Source: Fasciola hepatica (Eukaryota > Platyhelminthes > Trematoda > Plagiorchiida > Fasciolidae). From it: a stretch of DNA of 64,000 bases. How positions within the stretch are numbered: position 1 is the stretch's first letter; every line of letters begins with the position of its first letter. A program made the position numbers and the translations under genes. The notes beneath the pieces were generated by a model. The model had not been told where the DNA came from. It searched no databases and saw only the letters and a list, made by a program, of their open reading frames with translations. Location: positions 6,714,501 through 6,778,500 of the forward strand of contig CANUEZ040000159.1 of assembly GCA_948099385.1 (NCBI GenBank). The letters are read 5' to 3'. This document shows, in pieces, positions 32,850-44,352 of this stretch.

Positions 32850-35431
32850 ACCGTGTTTCTCAAACGTATGCAAGAACGCACCTAACCGCCGCATTGCACA
32901 CTACCCTTAACAGACAATTGGATGCCACGCCGGCGCCACAGATGACGGAGGGTGGCAAAAACCAAACATGGCCTCTTTATACGCGATGACACTTCATCCG
33001 ATATCTGTCCACCTGGTGAGATGTAACTGCTCAGGTAACAAAATTTATCTACTTCAGCTAGAGTTTCTCCTGGTGTTCAGCCAACCCCGTCCTGCAACAG
33101 CATTTTACACTTTGAGGGTATAAAACGCATCCCAAACATCGCTACACTGTTGTTTAAGCTATCTAAGAGAGCTTGCAACTTACCTGGATAATCAATCAGA
33201 AGAACAAAATCGTCCGCTTATTCCAAGTCAGACAGTTTATTGCCTGAGCAAAGATCGACGCCCCCATTCTCGCACGAGGATAGGGCTACCTCAAGAATCA
33301 ATTCAATCACAAAATCGAAGAGGAAGGGTGAAAGAGGGCAACCCTGACGAACACCAATTTCCATGGTGAACTCGGGTGAAAGATCGCCGTAAGTACGAAC
33401 CTGGTTTCGGCTGTTTGTATGAAAGCATTGGAAAAGAGAAATAAACTTCTCTGGCACACCCTTCAATGAGAGACAGCGAAAGAGAACTGTGCGGTCGACT
33501 GAGTGGAACACCGCTTTCAGATCAAGAAACAGAGATTGTGGACCTACGGAAGATGTGTCTGTGCTCCAAGGTTTGCCGAAGAGTAAAGATGTGGTCGATA
33601 CAACCCCGAGCGGGTCTGAAAACGGTTTGATTCTCACGCGTACATATTTCGCGAGTGCTGGATAACCGGTGGAGAATAAGCCCGGTGAACAGTTGAGGCG
33701 CGATACTTACCAAGCTAATTCCTGTGTGGTTTTCACAAGAGGATTTGTCACCTTTCTTGTAAATCGGTACAGTCACCGATTCACACCATTCCCTGAGAAT
33801 TTGCTCACTATCCCAATTAATACGGAGGAGTTTTATTAACTCTGAAACCAAAACTTCGCCTCCATCCTTAAAAAAATGGATACAACCCATTCGGTCCAGC
33901 GGCTTTGTACATTTTCAAGTACCCTATGTTTTTCATGATCTCTATCTCTGATGGAGGACTGATATCCTCCTGCATCGTTTCGCTGGCAGGTATATTCGGA
34001 ACTTCCAATGTTGAAGTGGGTCAACTGAATTGTCCCTTGAAGTGTCCGCCCAACGCTCCAGACGACGTCCCTGAGAGTGAACCAGTAACCTGTCGGATTC
34101 CTTAATTAACTCACTTATTCCAGGCTTCCGTGATATGGTACCTCTAATCAAACGGAAAAGGTTGCGAGCATTGCCAATGGACGCAGATTTTTCCATTTCC
34201 CTACATTTCGCAATACACCACTGCTCACAGTCATTTCTCAGGCTCCTAGTGACTTGGCGTCTCAGAAATTCGCGCACTTCATTGAATGCGGCATCCGGAG
34301 GGACGGATCTACGAGCATCGAATAGAGCAACTGATGTCAAATATATCCATAGTTTGTGAGACCGACTTGAACCAGAGTTTTGGGTATCATTCAAAGCGGC
34401 ATAAAAGACTTCCTTGATCTCTTGCCAGCGTTCATTTGGGTCCTGACCATCTGGCTACATCGATAACTGCGTAGATAGCAACTTCGCGAGACGCGTAGCA
34501 TTTACGTTCGTTCGACCACGGACGAGACGTAAACGGAAGCGAGCACGTACCAAGGTGTGGTCTGAGTTCACAGGCATAGACCAAAAAGAACGACAATCTT
34601 CAATTGATCCACGGCAGCGGTGACCAATCACAATATGGTCAATCTGAATCCAGCGTTGTGAAGACGAAGGAGGACGCCGTGTGAGTCTATGCCGCTTCTT
34701 ACGGCAGAAGTTTGTACTTGCCAGAAATAATCCGTGGTCAGAACACAGCTGAATGAGACGATCGCCGTTATCGGTACGATCGCCTGGGATAGCAAATGGG
34801 CCTTCGATGTGCCTTTGGAATTTCCCAAACGGCCAACTTGGGCGTTGAAATCCCCAACAATGACCACCACGTCCGTTGAACGTGCGCTTCGAAGCAGCTG
34901 AGACAAATCCTGATAGAATTCGTCCTTGACACCAGAGGAACTACAGTCAGTCGGCGCGTACATAGACACGAAGAACAAGTATCGGCGCTCCAGTTTGTTG
35001 TTGTTGACACGAATGAAACCGTCTAACTGAACTGCACAAAAACGACTGCTGACTGGAATCCAGTCTAGTAATGCACCCTCAGCTTTCATGCTCAAAGCAA
35101 TCCCAACGCCAGCCAGACCACGAGCTCCAGACACCGAATCACCCGACACACGAAGAGTGAAGCGAGAGACTGAGGTTGTATCTGGGGTGCGGAGAGTTAT
35201 CACTGTAGTGGGGTCTTGTATACGTGTTTCGGAGACACAGCATACACCTATTTTAAAGGTGTCAAGTGTTTTGGTGAGGGTAGCCTGTTGTCCTATCTGA
35301 CATAGTGTGCGAACGTTGAAGGGAGCCAAGTGAAGTGAACATTTAGGCTTAAGAAATGCATTCGATTTATACTCAACTCCTGGACTGCTGCTTTCATCAC
35401 AGCTGCAATTACCCATGGCGTTTTACATCGG
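32846..35431 (-). mobile_element. RTE-B copy B1 (segment without 3' end)
   Basis: This 2.59-kb minus-strand RTE segment matches 51521-54107 with one 2-bp indel and very few substitutions. It stops at 32846 in the middle of the coding region, so its 3' end is missing, which is not what 5' truncation during retrotransposition produces. It lies in the spacer of the large inverted repeat. Confidence 0.82.
33060..35416 (-). pseudogene. RTE-B endonuclease-RT (B1), degraded
   Basis: The ATG is at 35416. The endonuclease shows LAPFNVRTLCQIGQQ, SETRIQDP, FVSMYAPTDCSS and VIVGDFNAQVGRL (near 34850). The frame is lost near 34640. RT motifs follow: REWCESVTVPIYKKGDKSS (near 33790), FRPARGCIDHIFTLRQ, LFLDLKAVFHSVDRTVLF (near 33520), VRQGCPLSPFLFDFVIEL (near 33320) and a damaged catalytic box (LE*ADDFVLL near 33215). 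Several stops and shifts make it non-functional. Confidence 0.75.
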
Positions 35432-35890
35432 ACTTAAATTAAAAAAGGGAAAAAGTAAGGCCCCTTACAGGAAAGATACTAGAGGTTTATGAGCGGCTGC
35501 CCACACAGCGGAAGGGGTTTTTCTTTGGGAACCCTAACCGGAGTCTTTGACTCAAAAGTGTGACCTACAGCGCAGAGCGGCGTTAACCCAGCATGGGAAC
35601 GTGACTGAAGCAGTCGTGAAGGAACTTCTTCTGGTCTGTCACGTGAAACCTTATTGTTGCATGCATTCTGTCTTGTCGTCGCTGGTGCTCTGTTATCGAT
35701 GCGCTTTTCGGATTCAGTCCTTAGCCGCATGCACCCAATAGAGCAAGCGGAACGTGGACGGCGCAGCATCCTTTGGGCTGGTGACCGCCGAGCTAAGGCG
35801 GGCGGTAGCTGCCCAATAAAGTGCGATGACTTCTCCCACCGTCGAGAGAAACTCCAGGTACTCCACTGCTACGTCCATCTATTGGAGGTT
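35432..35890. other. Spacer DNA, probably RTE 5' untranslated material
   Basis: No coding homology is seen. The position, between an RTE-B start and an RTE-A 5' region on the same strand, suggests 5' UTR sequence of one of them, but there is no second copy in the window to confirm this. Confidence 0.3.
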
Positions 35891-36146
35891 TTTAGACCGG
35901 TAGACTGTTTCTCTCCATGTTTATTCGCTGGAGTGTCCTCTCCAGGGCCATAGTGGTTAGAACCAGATGTAGCCCATCAACTGGTTCAGAGCGTGGACTT
36001 CGTCTGGCCTCTGTCCATCGACCTGTCAGGCGTGATTGTATCTCCGGCTTAAGGAAGCCATCCTGTATATCTCTTTGAATCATGGGGGCACGCAAGCCAT
36101 CACACCACGTCAGGGTGCAGTCTCGTCGTGATGGACTCCCTGAAGT
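35891..36146 (-). mobile_element. RTE-A 5' end fragment
   Basis: On the minus strand this resembles the A1 start (27375-27500): GACGTGGTGTG, then CTTCCTTAAGCCGGAGAT and ATCACGCCTGACAGGTC. It abuts, in the same orientation, the broken C-terminal region of RTE-A copy A2, giving a head-to-tail junction near 36146. Confidence 0.65.
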
Positions 36147-36456
36147 AGTACCCACTACTCGATTTCTGACCTCATCATTGCTTACTCGGTCATTGCATCC
36201 AATCTTAGCGATGCTACGCAAGCATCGGTGGTCGAAAACCTCAAGACGACGAATATCTTCAGCACGCAGACTCCAAGTCTCGCAACTATACAACAAAACT
36301 GAACGCTCTGCAGCACAATACACACGATCTTTCAACTTCAGTGAAATATCAGATCACCGCCACAAGTGTTTCAGTCCAGCGTACGCTGCCCGAGCCTTCG
36401 ATATACGCATGTTCACCTCTACTGCAGCGCTCTCATTTGTCGTCTCGTTGCTGCCG

Positions 36457-37177
36457 AAGTTGAAAGGCCGTGTATACTGTGCTGCAGTGCGTTCAGTTTT
36501 GTTGTATGGTTGCGAAACTTAGAGTCTGCGTGTTGCAGATATCCGTCGTCTTGAGATTTTCGACCATCGATGTTTACGTAGTATCACTAGGATTGGGTGG
36601 AATAGCCGAGTAGGTAATGATTAGGTCAGAAAGCGAGTATTGGGTACTAATCCAGGGAACGTTCTGTCACAGCGTATCCAACTTAGTAGACTTAGTTGGT
36701 TGGAACACGTGTTGCGTATGGCGAAAACACGTCTACCATACCGTGTCCTATTCTCCGCCCCTCCTAGGAGGTGGAAGAGACCACGTGGAGGTCAACAGAT
36801 GACGTGGCAGCGAGGAATGAGAAAATGCACAGCAAATTTAGGAAATGTAGGTGCTTCACGCCTTCCTGGTTGGGGTCCAAAAGATCCGTCTACCAGTTGG
36901 CTGGAGACACTGAAGGATATTGCAGGAAACCGCGAACAGTGGCGATCGTGTTGTCACTTTCTGTCGAGTCAGAATAGCTGATCTGTGTGCGTTTTTACAG
37001 TTAGACTGTGTATTCCGTGTGTTGGCTACTAGGGCATTCTTTCCTTTTCCCACCGATGTAGGTCCACCCCCTGTCCATACTTTCTAATTCAGCGTGCAAC
37101 ATGATGAGAAAAGCAGTGGTCAGTGGGGCTTGCCCTACTGTTTAACGCTGTACGATGATGATGATGATGATGATGAT
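36457..37177 (+). mobile_element. Antisense RTE-A fragment inside A2
   Basis: This is the mirror of 30550-31270: a 5'-truncated RTE-A fragment in plus orientation with a (GAT)n tail at about 37154-37177. Confidence 0.78.
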
Positions 37178-39443
37178 GCCGAGGTAACTGAAGCGGTCAA
37201 CAACTGTTAGTTCCTCCGCATCTAGAATCAAACTCGTAATCGTTGACGTCCAGTCTTGCAAAACCACTTTACACTTTGGAGATGCAAAGCGCATGCCGAA
37301 TGGAGCTACCGCTTTTGCGAGTCTATCTAGTGCACGTTGAACATGTTCCGTGGATTCGAACAAGCAGACAAGGTCGTCCGCGTGATCTAGGTCACACACC
37401 TTCTCACTATTTCCTAGTTTGATGCCCACATCCTGGAGATCTCCAAGACATTCTCCATTATCACGTCCATGACGAAGTTAAACAAGATTGGAGATATTGG
37501 ACATCCCTGTTGAACACCACTGGTCGTTGTTTCGAACCGAATGGATAGTTCACCATAAACCCTTACGCGGCCAGAAGTATGAGAGTATAACGACCTCAGT
37601 AGATTCACGAACTTCTGGGGCATACCTTTTCGGCGAAGAGTACTGAACAGCGCCGTCCGGTCAACTGAATCGAAGGTGCCTTTCAAGTCTAGTCTAAGGA
37701 AATCTATTATTGTCAATCGACGGAGTGTGTGGCGCACCTCTAGTAATTGACTAAGAGTAAAAATCTGGTCGATGCATCCTTGACCTGGGCGGAATCCCGC
37801 CTGTTGTTCGCGGGTGTTCCTCTCGCGAGCCGGTAAAAGAGGGTGCAGCAGAATCGAGGCTAATACTTTGGTGACTATTGGAATTAAGCTAACCCCACGA
37901 TGATTACCACAGTTATTGCGTATTCCCTTCTTGAAATGGGAACAATCAACGACTCGCTCCATATTAACGGAATACACTCCTCGTTCCAAATGTCACGGAT
38001 CAAGGTGGTGAGTGATTTTATCAACGAATCATCACCCAGTTTGCAAAGAACTGGGGGAAGTTCGTCGGGACCTGCCGCTTTCCCTCGCTTTAATAATCAA
38101 ATGCACGACTTTACCTCCACTTCCGATGGGGGCTCAAGTGATACCACCCAAGGAGTCGCAGTTGTTGACACAGGAGTAACTACATTAGCGTGCGGCCAGC
38201 TAAACTGTTCCTTGAAGTACTCGGCCCAACGGTCAAGCCTTTGCTGTTTGCTATGGATGAGTTTTCCATTTCCATCGCAAATCGTTTCACTGACCTGGAT
38301 GCGCCGTCCACCAGTGTCACGAATAAGTTTTAACAGTCTTTGACTGTCACCTGAAGCAGCTGCTATTTCCATTTCTTCGGCTATCTTGACCCACCAATTT
38401 TCGCGATCATTCTTAAGGCTTTTCGTAACTTGCCTTTGCAGATTTCTCCGCATCTTACTCATCTCCTTACAGTTCGAGAGCTGGCGCTTCTGCTGCATTA
38501 TACTCAGCAACTCTTGCGAGATCCAGTGTCTTCGATGGACAACAGATCTAGAACCACAGGCAAAACCTGCTGCAAAGTCCATCGCCTGTTTGATATGAGC
38601 CCAATGCTCATTTGCATCACTGTTCGTCGTAGATCCTAGCTCATGTGCTAATTTCTGCTCGTAATGAGTGCGTACTTCTGAATCACACATACGTTGCACG
38701 GCTAACTGGCTTTGCCGTTTGCGACGATGACCATGGAGCTAGAGCGATAACCGCATTAAAACTAATGCACGGTCCGACTCTACCTACGTGTACCAGTAAG
38801 ATCTACAGTTCTGAACAGAACTGCGCCACCGGTAGCTTACTGCGATATGATCAATCTGGCTTAGAGTACATGTAGAGTTAGAACGCCATGTTGCTGTGCG
38901 ACGCGAGCTGTGTCGGAAATTCGTACTAGACAAGAACAATCGATTGTCTGCACAAAATTGGAGAAGTCTATCCCCGTTATCTAGACGCTGAGCTAACAGG
39001 GCATAACGCCCACCTAAACAAGCTTCTGACACACTAAGTTTGCCAACTTGTGCATTGAAGTCACCAGCTAGCACTACAACGTCAGAACCTTTACTGATGC
39101 GAACGAGGGTGGCGAGTTCATCATAGAACTAATCCTTCTGCATGTCAGAGCTGCAGTCCGTTGGGGCGTATGCCGAGATCACAAACAAACTGCGGTCAAT
39201 ATAGATATCCTTTCAAACGTCAACTGACCCCTGGAGTCTCACAGCAAATAAACGACCATTAATCGGGATCCAGTCTAAAAGAGCAGTCTGGGCCTTGTCA
39301 CTCAGGACTATTCCTACACCACGTTGACCCGCAGCTCAAGCTACTTCGTCTCCTGAAGTGCGCAGGAAATACCTCGATGAGATACCAGGAGCAGTTAGTT
39401 GAATCACACTGCTCGAATCCTGGATACGTGTTTCACTTATGCA

Positions 39444-39630
39444 GTTAGAGTGTATATTCCGTTTTTTGGCTACTTGGGCATTCCTTCCTTTTCCCACATG
39501 CGTAGGTCCAGTCCCTGTCCATCCTGTATATTCATACTTTCTAATTCAACGTGCAACATGGTGAGAAAGGCAGTGGTCGGTGGGGCTTGCCCTACTGTTT
39601 GACGCTGTGCGGTGATGATGATGATGATGA
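39444..39630 (+). mobile_element. Short RTE-A 3' fragment inside the A2 endonuclease
   Basis: This is the mirror of 28097-28283. It ends in a (GAT)n tail at about 39612-39630. Confidence 0.78.
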
Positions 39631-40484
39631 GCAGACATCAATCTCCAGAGAATCTATTGTGAGTGCTAGGCAAGCCTGCTGACCGGCCTGCATGAGTGTA
39701 CGCATGTTAAAGAAGCCGAGATTCAGAGGCTGACGAGGCTTGAGAAAATGTGAGTTACAAGTAAGATGATTATTTACGACACTATTTGACAATGAACCAG
39801 GGTGAGTATCAGCCGTGTTATCAGTGAGAGCAATATGGGTGGATAGATGGGGCAAAGAGAGGTGGTTGAGGACAGAAGACCGAAGTTGAATAAAAGAGAG
39901 GGAACTCGGAGCAGTAGCTCACTTATCACTACCGACCCCGCTCGATGCAATGGGCAATGTGGGTCTGATGATCCTGCGCGACGACCGATGCGGTATAGAA
40001 TTCTTTCTATTCGTGCAGTTCATGGGAGATGTTGGATGGGTTTTGCTAGAGTGTCCAGCCACAAAGCAGGAGAACGATTAAGGCTCTCAACTAAAGCCTT
40101 TAGTTCTAACAAGAACCTGTCCGCAAGGCAGCGGAGTGGCTGAGTGGAAACCCACTTGTTTGGATCAATTATTCTTCCACTGAGTTTACCGACTGAGTCA
40201 CCAGCTTAGACCGACCCCTAACCTGAAGGACCAGGAGACTGGACTTTGTCTGGCCTCTATCTATTGACCTGTCAGGCGTGATTGCATCTCCGGCTTAAGG
40301 AAGCCATTCTGTATAACTCTTTGGGTCATGGGGGCACACCACGTCAAAATGCGGTCTCGTCATGACGGCGCACAAAAGTGTGTTTCTTTTCGTGTAGCAG
40401 GGATGTGCCACAAAGTGCCTCTAATTATTCTTATTGATTCCAAGGATTTACTCGGCCCATTCTTCGCACAGGTTTTTGATTCTG

Positions 40485-40520
40485 CTAATGTAATCACTTC
40501 TTTTTCTTCCTCCTTTTAGC
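40485..40520 (+). promoter_or_regulatory. Candidate 3' splice site (cis or spliced-leader acceptor) before the NOMO start
   Basis: A CTAAT branch-like motif (40493-40497) is followed by a long pyrimidine tract ending in TTTTAG (about 40514-40519), six to seven bases before the ATG at 40527. It looks like a strong 3' splice site. Flatworms use spliced-leader trans-splicing, so this may be a trans-splice acceptor; otherwise an untranslated exon lies upstream. Confidence 0.5.
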
Positions 40521-40526
40521 GAGTTG

Positions 40527-40943
40527 ATGTTGAACTTCGGGTTTCTGCGCCAGTGGCTCAGATATGCCTGTTTTCTTTCAATTTCGGTGGCGTTCCTGCT
40601 TGGATATCTTGGCGAAGCGCAGCCGGGCGCTACTGTCTTCGGTTGTGGTGGATTCATCCGCTGGGGCTCGGTTGCTGTGAGATCTACAATCGATTATCAA
40701 CAGCTCAAAGTGAATTTATATCTATCAGAGAGTGATACGTTAAAAGATGTGACAGAGGTTCTTCCAAACGGTGCATTTTCTGTTCCTTTGTATGACCATG
40801 GGCCTTATCGTTTGAAGTTGGCCGCTCCTGAAGGTTGGTATGTTGCACCTGCAAATGGTTACCTCTTGGATCTTCGAGTCAATCCTCAGGCTTGTGCCAA
40901 TGACTTCAACTTTGAGATCTTAGGTTTCACTGTAACCGGGCAG
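40527..40943 (+). CDS. NOMO: NOMO, coding exon 1 (signal peptide and first beta-sandwich repeat)
   Basis: NOMO is an ER-membrane protein whose lumenal region is a chain of Ig-like/transthyretin-like beta-sandwich repeats. With nicalin and TMEM147 it forms the BOS complex of the multipass translocon. The exon starts with MLNFGFLRQ, followed by a hydrophobic core (about residues 13-28) and a plausible signal cleavage after GEA. The diagnostic NOMO N-terminal motif GCGGF follows (near 40635), then IDYQQLKVNLY, NGAFSVPLYDHGPY, PEGWYVAP and FEILGFTVTGQ, where the next repeat begins. There are 139 codons, phase 0, with a donor at CAG/GTATGT. The ATG chosen has the splice-like AG just upstream; an upstream TTG in frame is not used. 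Confidence 0.9.
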
Positions 40944-40983
40944 GTATGTAACATTGCTGCATGTTTTGTGTTCTCTTTCTTAG
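40944..40983 (+). other. NOMO intron 1 (40 bp)
   Basis: This starts GTATGT and ends TTCTTAG, phase 0. Reading through it would keep the frame open only briefly, ending at 41046-41048. Introns of this size are common in trematodes. Confidence 0.8.
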
Positions 40984-41232
40984 GTTGTTACTTTTGGCCT
41001 AGATACTGGTCCAGAGGGTCTGTTCGTTCGATTAGGTTCGGTATCTGAGGCCTATGAGGTTCATTCGCGTACTTCTGTTAGAGGACACTTCAGCGTAGGT
41101 CCTGTTTTTCCGGGGCAGTACACCTTGACGGTAAGCGATGGGGAGCCGATAATGACGGAAAACATTCGAGCTCAACAAACTGTGTTTGTCGGGGTAACCA
41201 ATTTGGTCTTGGACAAACCCTTAATTTTATTG
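40984..41232 (+). CDS. NOMO: NOMO, coding exon 2 (second repeat)
   Basis: The 83 codons in phase 0 continue the repeat begun at the end of exon 1: VVTFGLDTGPEGLFVRL, RGHFSVGPVFPGQYTLTV and NLVLDKPLILL. The GHFSVGPVFPGQYTL segment is the typical NOMO repeat core (G-x-F-x-x-x-x-x-x-PG-x-Y), shared with carboxypeptidase-regulatory-like folds. The donor is TTG/GTAAGT. The next coding exon is 17 kb away, and its start continues the alignment to the NOMO family without a gap. Confidence 0.88.
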
Positions 41233-41735
41233 GTAAGTAATAATTTGAGCGTTCCCATATGATCTTATGCCGCTTCGATGATTGCATGCTTAGGTTTTTC
41301 GATTCGACATGATTATCACCTCACACAAGTTTTAAGAACACCGTTATCACTCGGTGTGTGAACATACCTATTCGATTGGTGCCCCATATGATTGCCCATC
41401 CCTAAGTCGTAGGACATAAAACGCTAGTTCTTAATTATATACTATTCATCAATTTGGTCCACACGTCCAGCTTTTATACTGTGTGTTTCAACTCGAGAAG
41501 AGACCGTAATATGCCCGATGATTATATTAGAAGTCGGATTAGCAAACAAGCTCCTTTTCGGTGCCTCATTGACCTGTCAAACACAGTACACATATATGGG
41601 TCAGATCGAAAGCAATTCAGTCGATGTAAAATGACTCGCCAAGGGTTTCTTGTCATTATTTTGGTGATAGATGGCCAAGGTAAGCCTTGGGCTCTGACTG
41701 ACAGTTTTTGAATGCGAAGAGAGGGCTGTTCAGAT
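41233..41735. other. Unassigned intronic DNA
   Basis: No coding homology or repeat partner is seen in this window. An 85-codon open frame (41454-41711) has no motif. Confidence 0.35.
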
Positions 41736-41738
41736 GAA

Positions 41739-41950
41739 TTAAAGTCGCAACCTTGTAACCTTGTCTAGAGGACTCAATGATTCACGAATATCAATGGGAT
41801 AATTAGTGTCGATCAGGTGAGCGGTAATTGCTATCATGCTACCTTTAGTTAGCCCACGACTAAGCCAGCTTGTGTGGTGTTCCCGAATGTGATCAGCTAA
41901 GAGTCTGGTGGTATAGCCTGTGTAACTCCTCATTTCGAGACAAACGCTTA
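41739..41950 (-). pseudogene. Penelope-like element scrap (GIY-YIG endonuclease-like C-terminal region)
   Basis: On the minus strand, MRSYTGYTTRLLADHIREHH and IAITAHLIDTNYPID resemble the C-terminal GIY-YIG-type region of Penelope-like elements (a Y-x-G-x-T core, then R-x-x-x-x-x-I-x-E-H, then an H-x-x-x-x-x-H/Y-like end). Only about 65 codons remain and no RT is attached. The open frame to the right of 41950 is antisense RTE sequence and does not belong to it. Confidence 0.5.
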
Positions 41951-41984
41951 TAGGAGGCCGATTTGTTGTTCTGACCGATAGAAC

Positions 41985-43764
41985 CGCTGACGGCGATCGT
42001 ATCACCCAACTATGTTCTGGCCATAGACTATTTCTAGCGAGTACAAGTTTCTCGCGCAAAAAGCGGCACCGAAAAACCTGGCATCCTCCTGCGCCTTCAC
42101 AGCGTTGAATTCAGATCGATCACATTGCTATCGATTTCCGCTGGTGCAGATCAATTCAAGGTCGTCGTTCATTTTTCTCTATGCCTATAGACACTGATCA
42201 CTTTCATGTCCACGCGCGTCTTAGTCTACGTCTCGTCGCTGGTCGAACCAACGCCAAAGTCAACCACCCACCGCAGCTGCTACTGGACGACAACTATCGA
42301 TCTACCTTCCAAACAGAATTATTCGCTAGGATATCGATTCAGTCAAATGCCAGGATCCAGATGAACAATGAGATGCCCTGTTCGAGGCTGCTAAAGCTGT
42401 CCAAGGTCGAAATACAGAAAAACGAAGGGTATCTACATCCTTAGTAGCATTGTTAGATACTCGAAGATCGATTCCTCCGGATTCCAGATATAGCGAAGCA
42501 CGGAGATGACTTAAATGCCAACTGATTCGGAGCCCGAGAAACGATCGTGATAGTGGTGGATTGTAAGGTGTAAGAAGTTGGAAAAAGATGCGGTGATCAA
42601 CAACAGCTGCAACGTTTTTCGTCTAGTCAGAAATACCGGTCCACGAAAGCCAGGCTTTTGCGAACTGATCAAAGAGGTGAACAGCTCACTGATTCAGACT
42701 CAGGAACGTCGTGTAGATCATTGGGCGGAGATTTTAGGGAAACAGTTTAACTGACAATTATCCCCAACAGATGTACTGAGTAGCATGATGGTTAGTTCTG
42801 GATGTAGATACCAACCTTGCTTCAGACATGGTTCTTTGCGAGATAAGCTATTTAAAACGACATAAAGCTTTCGGACTGGATGGATTACCTCCGTCTGTTT
42901 TCAGAGACAGTGGATCAGCATTGTCGCTAGAGTTGACAAAATTCCGGCTTGATACGAAAGAAGCAGCAATTTCCAAAATGTTGGTGTGAGTCGATTATCG
43001 TACCCATTTATAGAAAAGGCGAATGATCCTGCTGTGAAGACCACTTGAGTTCAGGTTGGAATCACACCCAGAATGCTCGCTGGTATTATTATCCAACGCT
43101 TATCTAACTCGCATGAACAGTGTTCGCGCGAGAATCTGTCAGAGATAGACCTGGTCGAGGATGTTCAAGTCACATCTTCAATCTTCGGCTGATTTTTGAA
43201 CGAAGACACACCTTCCTTAGACCCTCTGTTGTTCTTGATCTAAAAGTGGCGTTCAGTTTTCTGACACTGCTTTCTTTTGAGTACATACCAGTGAGACTCA
43301 TTTCTATCAAAAGTCCCAGTACACTGCTAGCCGAAGCCGAGTTCGCGTTTGCGCTAATCTTTCACCGGAGTTTACCACGAGAAGTGGTTTACGTCCTTCT
43401 CTGTGTAACTTTGTGGTTGATATGGTACTTGTGACCGCCCTTCCGTCGTGTGAGGATAGTGGTATTGAACTTTTCTCAGGTGGAAAAGTGTCAGACGTTG
43501 AATATGCAGACTACATAGTTCTTCTGAGTGAAGATCCAGGTAAGTTGCAATCTTTTCTGGACTGTTTGAGCAACTGAGTAGTAATTTCCAGTATGCGTTT
43601 TGCACCTTCAGAGTTCAAGATACAGTTACTGGATTGGGTTGATCCAACACCAAACCTTTTGGTGTCTGGAGAGACTATAAGCCTATGAGAATATTTCTGT
43701 TATCTAGGTAGTTGCATTTCACTCGGAGGTCAGATGCTGAATGAAATGTTTTCGCGTTCACAGA
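41985..43764 (+). pseudogene. RTE-B-like relic in intron 2
   Basis: The plus strand shows the endonuclease end (GDRITQLCSGHRLFL, IQIDHIAIDFRWC near 42115), a connector (LVRNTGPRKPGFCELIKE near 42632), weak RT motifs and a damaged catalytic box (VEYADYIVLLSEDPGKL near 43497). The last 360 bp (43404-43764) match 58766-59126 almost exactly. There are many stops. It breaks off at 43764, where an RTE-A 5' end begins. Confidence 0.65.
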
Positions 43765-44352
43765 AATCGTCGCAATGAGACTTCACCTTGACGTGGTGTG
43801 ACTGCTTGCACGGTTCAGCGACGCAACGAGCATTACAGGATGGCTTACATGAAGCCGAAAATTCAGTCATACCTGGAAGATCACTGAGAAAAGGACCAAT
43901 AAAATAACCACCTGGTCCTCCGGTTCGGGGTCGTTTAGCTGGCAACCCAGTCAGTGGATTGAGTGGAAAAATACTTGATCCAAGCAGATGCGCTGGTTCG
44001 CTATCCCCGGTGCCATGCAGACAGCTTCAACAACCTTAATTGTTCTCCTGCTTTGTGGCTGGACACTCTAGCAGTACCCATCCAACATCTCCCATGAACT
44101 GCACGAATAGAAAGAATTCCATACTGCATCGGTCGTCGCGCAGGATCATCAGACCCACATTGCCCATTGCATCGAGCGGGGTCGGTAGTGATAAGTGAGC
44201 TACTGCTCCGAGTTCCCTCTCTTTTATTCAACTTCGGTCTTCTGTCCTCAACCACCTCTCTTTGCCCCATCTATCCACCCATATTGCTCTCACTGATAAC
44301 ACGGCTGATACTCACCCTGGTTCATTGTCAAATAGTGTCGTAAATAATCATC

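Larger units (their letters stand above)
36148..39855 (-). pseudogene. RTE-A endonuclease-RT (A2), degraded
   Basis: It has the same lesions as A1, position for position: the stops in the endonuclease, the HADD catalytic box (37373-37384), the two shifts and both antisense insertions. Beyond 36232 it differs from A1 by about one base in five and breaks off after the VSNDEVRNRVVG segment. See A1 for the domain description. Confidence 0.8.
36147..40352 (-). mobile_element. RTE-A copy A2 (mirror copy)
   Basis: This minus-strand copy is the mirror image of A1, with the same two antisense insertions at 39444-39630 and 36457-37177. It ends near 36147, about 85 bp past the point where the arms stop being identical, so it lacks the 3' UTR. 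Its 5' end lies about 175 bp upstream of the NOMO start codon and points away from it. Confidence 0.85.
36232..40352 (-). repeat. Inverted repeat, right arm (about 4.1 kb)
   Basis: This is the reverse complement of 27375-31495, without indels. The inner end at 36232 coincides with an abrupt drop to about 80 percent similarity, still within homologous RTE-A sequence. The outer end at about 40352 lies in the RTE-A 5' region. Confidence 0.93.

Noticed and set aside
1..40500. A host gene in the left 40 kb
   Set aside because: Every long frame there belongs to, or is antisense to, BEL, CR1 or RTE elements; the rest lacks coding signals.
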